Positions 7,773 through 10,191 of a DNA stretch of 10,191 nt are shown here, one piece after another; the first letter of the stretch is position 1; each line of letters opens with the position of its first letter. The DNA is from Methanobacterium sp. GTDB lineage: Archaea > Methanobacteriota > Methanobacteria > Methanobacteriales > Methanobacteriaceae. Location: positions 1-10,191 of the forward strand of contig WASR01000125.1 of the NCBI GenBank assembly GCA_009712615.1. The letters are read 5' to 3'. The notes beneath the pieces were generated by a model that was not told the DNA's origin, did not search any database, and was given only the letters and a program-made list of their open reading frames with translations. The translations under genes and the position numbers were made by a program.

Positions 7773-8218
7773 AATTTTTGCCTCCCTCTAGCTGCTATTG
7801 CGTCTGGCCCTACAGCTAAAATTGCCGCTAATATTTCTGATGGACGTGGAGGACATCCAGAAACTTCAGCATCCACTGGTATCCAGTCAGATACCGGGGC
7901 ATGCACACTTGATCCTTCCTGATTAAATACATCTCCTGTGAGTGGACAGTTACCTATTGCAACTACCACTTTAGGCTCCGGTGTCTTGGCATATATTTTC
8001 TGAAGCTTGTCCTTCCACTGTTCTGCCATGGCTCCTGTAATTAGAAGCACATCTGCTTCCCTTGGATTGTTGTGAACGTATATACCATACTGTTCAAGGT
8101 CGTACCTTGGGGATAAAAGTGCAACAACTTCTATATCACAACCGTTGCAACCCCCTGTATTTACGAGACAAACATGTATGGAGCTCTTTCGAATTATGTC
8201 TTTAAGACCATCTAACAT
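7769..8218 (-). CDS. ehaN: Energy-converting [NiFe]-hydrogenase A small subunit
   Basis: The 149-residue NuoB-like small subunit, with the four cysteines expected to bind the proximal [4Fe-4S] cluster. These are Cys24 and Cys27 in [11 protein letters not shown], Cys91 in IGNCPLTG and Cys122 in SGCPPRP. It lacks the extra clusters and Tat signal of uptake hydrogenases, as expected for a cytoplasm-facing group 4 enzyme. It receives electrons from the EhaO NiFe site and passes them to the ferredoxin-like subunits. GAGGT lies 7-8 nt before the ATG. The gene begins 14 nt after ehaM, and its TGA overlaps the ehaO ATG. Confidence 0.96.
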   Translation of the reverse strand: MLDGLKDIIRKSSIHVCLVNTGGCNGCDIEVVALLSPRYDLEQYGIYVHNNPREADVLLITGAMAEQWKDKLQKIYAKTPEPKVVVAIGNCPLTGDVFNQEGSSVHAPVSDWIPVDAEVSGCPPRPSEILAAILAVGPDAIAARGRQKL

Positions 8219-8232
8219 TTAGTTTACCTCTA

Positions 8233-8643
8233 TTATTTGAGGAGATATTCGAGCAGATCTGCTCTACCATCCTCTATAGCTTCTTTGTAATTTTTATTAT
8301 TTTCAAGCACATTGTATGCTATTTTATCTCGAATAGTTTTTGCTTCCTCTTTTGTGAGGATGTTCATGATATCGCATAACCAGCATAGTCTGAGATCAGC
8401 GTGAATTCTTTCTTTAAGACATCTTAACTTTGAAGATTCATAACGGGGATTAATTGCCTGTAAACTGGACATATCCAATCTTTTCATCAGAATTTCTTCG
8501 AGTTCTTCCGGTGAAATTTCCAGTTCCTTTGAAAATGGAACAATCACATCTTCATGCCATTTATAACTGGCCAAGATCCTTTTTTTCATGGTTGTGTAAA
8601 GTTCTTCATTTTCTGCTTCTGTATTAGGTTTGTAAGAATTCAT
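8233..8643 (-). CDS. ehaM: Eha subunit M, small soluble helical protein (DUF1959-like)
   Basis: A 136-residue hydrophilic protein without membrane segments or ferredoxin motifs. It is rich in Glu, Lys and Leu, so probably all-helical. It contains a cluster [19 protein letters not shown] with three Cys in its middle, which does not match a classic Fe-S motif. The call as EhaM rests on its position between EhaL and EhaN and on its resemblance to the DUF1959 family, as I recall it for the Methanothermobacter Eha gene. Its role in the complex is not known. An open frame starts at ATG 8664, but 8643 was chosen: GGTG lies 5 nt before it and it overlaps the ehaL stop as ATGA. Confidence 0.85.
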   Translation of the reverse strand: MNSYKPNTEAENEELYTTMKKRILASYKWHEDVIVPFSKELEISPEELEEILMKRLDMSSLQAINPRYESSKLRCLKERIHADLRLCWLCDIMNILTKEEAKTIRDKIAYNVLENNKNYKEAIEDGRADLLEYLLK

Positions 8644-8963
8644 ATTAGCACCGTTCCCACCCATATTAAAGCTGATATAGCAAATCCAATCACTGTTTCG
8701 TATCTACCGTATCCAGGTCTCATTCCCAGAACCATAGCTATTAAAAAGATTCCCACAGTGATGGTTATAACTGGTGAAACCAAAGCTGAAATTAGTTCAC
8801 TATTTATTGCAAGTACCCAACCAATAATTGCCAGTATGAGTGCTACTACGTCTATATTTTTCGTTACAAAGGGTGCTGTATATTTTTTATAACTCAGCAC
8901 AAGTCCCGCTGTAGATCCTACGACGAATGAAATTATGTATATTAAGTAGCTTATGTTGTTCAT
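8640..8963 (-). CDS. ehaL: Eha subunit L, small membrane protein
   Basis: A 107-residue hydrophobic protein with about four predicted membrane helices (residues 5-25, 38-56, 59-81 and 89-107). A short basic loop (YKKY, 25-28) follows helix 1, and a charged loop MRPGYGRYE lies before helix 4. It matches the size, topology and position of EhaL, one of the integral membrane subunits specific to Eha, whose individual function is unknown. GGTG precedes the ATG by 6 nt. It starts 19 nt after ehaK, and its TGA overlaps the ehaM ATG. Confidence 0.85.
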   Translation of the reverse strand: MNNISYLIYIISFVVGSTAGLVLSYKKYTAPFVTKNIDVVALILAIIGWVLAINSELISALVSPVITITVGIFLIAMVLGMRPGYGRYETVIGFAISALIWVGTVLI

Positions 8964-8982
8964 TTAATGCACCAGTTATTTT

Positions 8983-9243
8983 TTATACGGGTCTGTAAAG
9001 GTATATGAATGATACTATGAATCCCATCAATACCAAGATCATGGCGATGTTTTCAAGGTTTTCTGAGAGATGAATGTACCTTTTTTTGTACTGAAGTCCT
9101 GCCATGATCATCAAGATAAATACTGCCACAGTCAATGGCAGAACAATGATCCATTGTTGGAATGCTGCAAGTCCACTGGCAATAACAGCTCCTGAAGCAG
9201 CTAATGCCATTAAGAACAGCACATCTTTTTCTTGTTCATCCAT
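8983..9243 (-). CDS. ehaK: Eha subunit K, small membrane protein
   Basis: An 86-residue protein with about three membrane helices (8-28, 31-50 and 64-83), a short acidic N-terminus (MDEQEKD) and a charged loop ([14 protein letters not shown]) between helices 2 and 3. The assignment is by gene order, directly after the NuoH-like ehaJ, and by size. The sequence itself carries no diagnostic motif known to me. AGAGGAT lies about 5 nt before the ATG. The 68-nt gap to ehaJ is the longest spacer in the hydrogenase part of this cluster and is almost pure A on the coding strand near its middle. Confidence 0.83.
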   Translation of the reverse strand: MDEQEKDVLFLMALAASGAVIASGLAAFQQWIIVLPLTVAVFILMIMAGLQYKKRYIHLSENLENIAMILVLMGFIVSFIYLYRPV

Positions 9244-9311
9244 TTTTTATCCTCTATTTTTTGTGAATAATAATTTTTTGAATTTATTTATCTTTTTTTT
9301 AAGATTGAATT

Positions 9312-10172
9312 TCAGATCATGAGCAGGGCAAAGGAACCTACTATACCAACGAATGCAAAGGTCACCTGCATCATGATGGAATGGTTTGGATTGAGTAAAG
9401 GTGTTGTTGCATTTATAAACGCAATAATTGAAGACATTACAACCATTCCAATCAGATATACTGGTATGCTTATAGGTCCCAGGAATACTGTGAGGAATAC
9501 CCAAAGCAGCATGTACCATGCTATAGATTCAGACATCATCAGGTAACCTCTTAATAAGCCGAAGTGTTCTGTTTCATAGCCTGAAACTATATCTTTACCT
9601 TTGGTTATTGCGAATGGTGAATAAGGTGCTTTGGACAAGATCAGTATGAAGAACATCAGTGCTGCAAGTGGTATTGCGTAGAGTAGAGGTCCATGAACAG
9701 CCTGGTAATTAATCAAGCTTGTGATGTTCATTGTACCTGTTTTAAAGTAAATAATTACTAAAACAGCAAATAAAGGAACTTCAGCCGCAGCTGAATATAC
9801 TGCCCTTACACAGCTTAGTTTACCATAGGGGGATCCTGATGAAGATCCTGCATTGTGTTCAACAATTTTATGAACTGCATAGATACCGAATATTAATAGG
9901 AGTGAACCTCCTGTTACTGGACCAACTATGACTGCTGCAACCCATATCATACTTAACATGGCTGTTATTGCTATGTAAAATGGCATGGCTGCAGTGTAGG
10001 GGAATGCAGATTCCTTGATGAAGAATTTTAGTGTATGCAGTAAATGTTGGATTATAGGTGGTCCAGGTCTTCCCTGGATTCTGGCCATTATCTTTCGCTG
10101 GAGTCCAAATAGCAAACTACCTATTAAAAATGCTATGATAACATTTAACAAGATATTTGTCATCAAATTCAT
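9312..10172 (-). CDS. ehaJ: Eha subunit J, NuoH-like membrane subunit
   Basis: A 286-residue membrane protein of the NuoH/EchB/HyfC family with about seven to eight helices. Conserved family features are visible: the cytoplasmic loop after helix 1 with [14 protein letters not shown] (26-39), a Glu at 131 before a hydrophobic helix (EVPLFAVL), and the loop [15 protein letters not shown] (191-205). In group 4 hydrogenases and complex I this subunit joins the catalytic module to the ion-translocating membrane arm. GGTGATC (10175-10181), just upstream, is a strong partner for the 16S rRNA tail and supports ATG 10172. A second ATG (10163) is less well placed. The ATG forms ATGA with a stop in the frame of the gene before it, as at other junctions of this operon. 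Confidence 0.95.
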   Translation of the reverse strand: MNLMTNILLNVIIAFLIGSLLFGLQRKIMARIQGRPGPPIIQHLLHTLKFFIKESAFPYTAAMPFYIAITAMLSMIWVAAVIVGPVTGGSLLLIFGIYAVHKIVEHNAGSSSGSPYGKLSCVRAVYSAAAEVPLFAVLVIIYFKTGTMNITSLINYQAVHGPLLYAIPLAALMFFILILSKAPYSPFAITKGKDIVSGYETEHFGLLRGYLMMSESIAWYMLLWVFLTVFLGPISIPVYLIGMVVMSSIIAFINATTPLLNPNHSIMMQVTFAFVGIVGSFALLMI

Positions 10173-10191
10173 TCGATCACCAGCCCAACAT
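10169..10191 (-). CDS. Last codons of the upstream gene, probably ehaI (partial)
   Basis: Only 23 nt are in the window. One frame reads VGLVIE and stops at the TGA that overlaps the ehaJ ATG, the ATGA pattern used at several eha junctions. Another frame reads MLGW and stops at 10177-10179, so the exact end is uncertain. The identity is inferred from gene order alone. Confidence 0.35.

Noticed and set aside
8644..8664. N-terminal extension of EhaM from ATG 8664
   Set aside because: No ribosome-binding site before it, whereas ATG 8643 has GGTG at 5 nt and the ATGA overlap typical of this operon.
9247..9519. Open frame of 90 codons on the minus strand, partly inside ehaJ and the ehaJ-ehaK gap
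   Set aside because: It overlaps the well-supported ehaJ in another frame, has no recognisable family features and ends in a low-complexity Lys/Asn-rich stretch, so it is a shadow.

Overview
The window looks like the chromosome of a hydrogenotrophic methanogenic archaeon of the order Methanobacteriales, most likely a Methanobacterium-like genus. The evidence is a near-complete distal half of an eha (energy-converting [NiFe]-hydrogenase A) operon, Shine-Dalgarno sites of the GGAGG/GGTG type, an archaeal TTTATATA box and AT-rich spacers. All supported genes lie on the minus strand, so the operon reads from the right edge to the left. No tRNA, rRNA, CRISPR array or mobile element was seen.

Right part (about 10191 to 6627): the hydrogenase core. 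In transcription order it holds the last codons of an upstream gene (probably ehaI), ehaJ (NuoH-like ion-channel protein), ehaK and ehaL (small membrane proteins), ehaM (small soluble protein), ehaN (NuoB-like small subunit) and ehaO (NuoD-like large subunit with the NiFe cysteines). Middle (6620 to 4208): two polyferredoxins, ehaP (six [4Fe-4S] motifs) and ehaQ (ten motifs). The tenth ehaQ motif is complete only if translation begins upstream of the first ATG, apparently at an ATT codon.

Left part (4175 to 1266): three soluble genes that end the operon. They are ehaR (HAD-type phosphatase-like), ehaS (a paralogue of formylmethanofuran:tetrahydromethanopterin formyltransferase) and ehaT (PfkB/ribokinase-like kinase). 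After an AT-rich spacer with a good TATA box comes a second unit: an extra six-cluster polyferredoxin, translationally coupled through an ATGA overlap to a CBS-domain protein that runs off the left edge.

Working together: from family knowledge, Eha uses the transmembrane ion gradient to drive reduction of ferredoxin with H2, replenishing low-potential electrons for CO2 reduction to formylmethanofuran. EhaN and the polyferredoxins (22 ferredoxin-type motifs in this window, counting the separate one) would form the electron-transfer path. The formyltransferase-like EhaS hints at a link to the same C1 step. The roles of EhaR, EhaS, EhaT and the CBS/polyferredoxin pair are not established by anything visible here. 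Several starts were moved from the longest open frame to the ATG with a proper ribosome-binding site (ehaM, ehaR, ehaS and the separate polyferredoxin).
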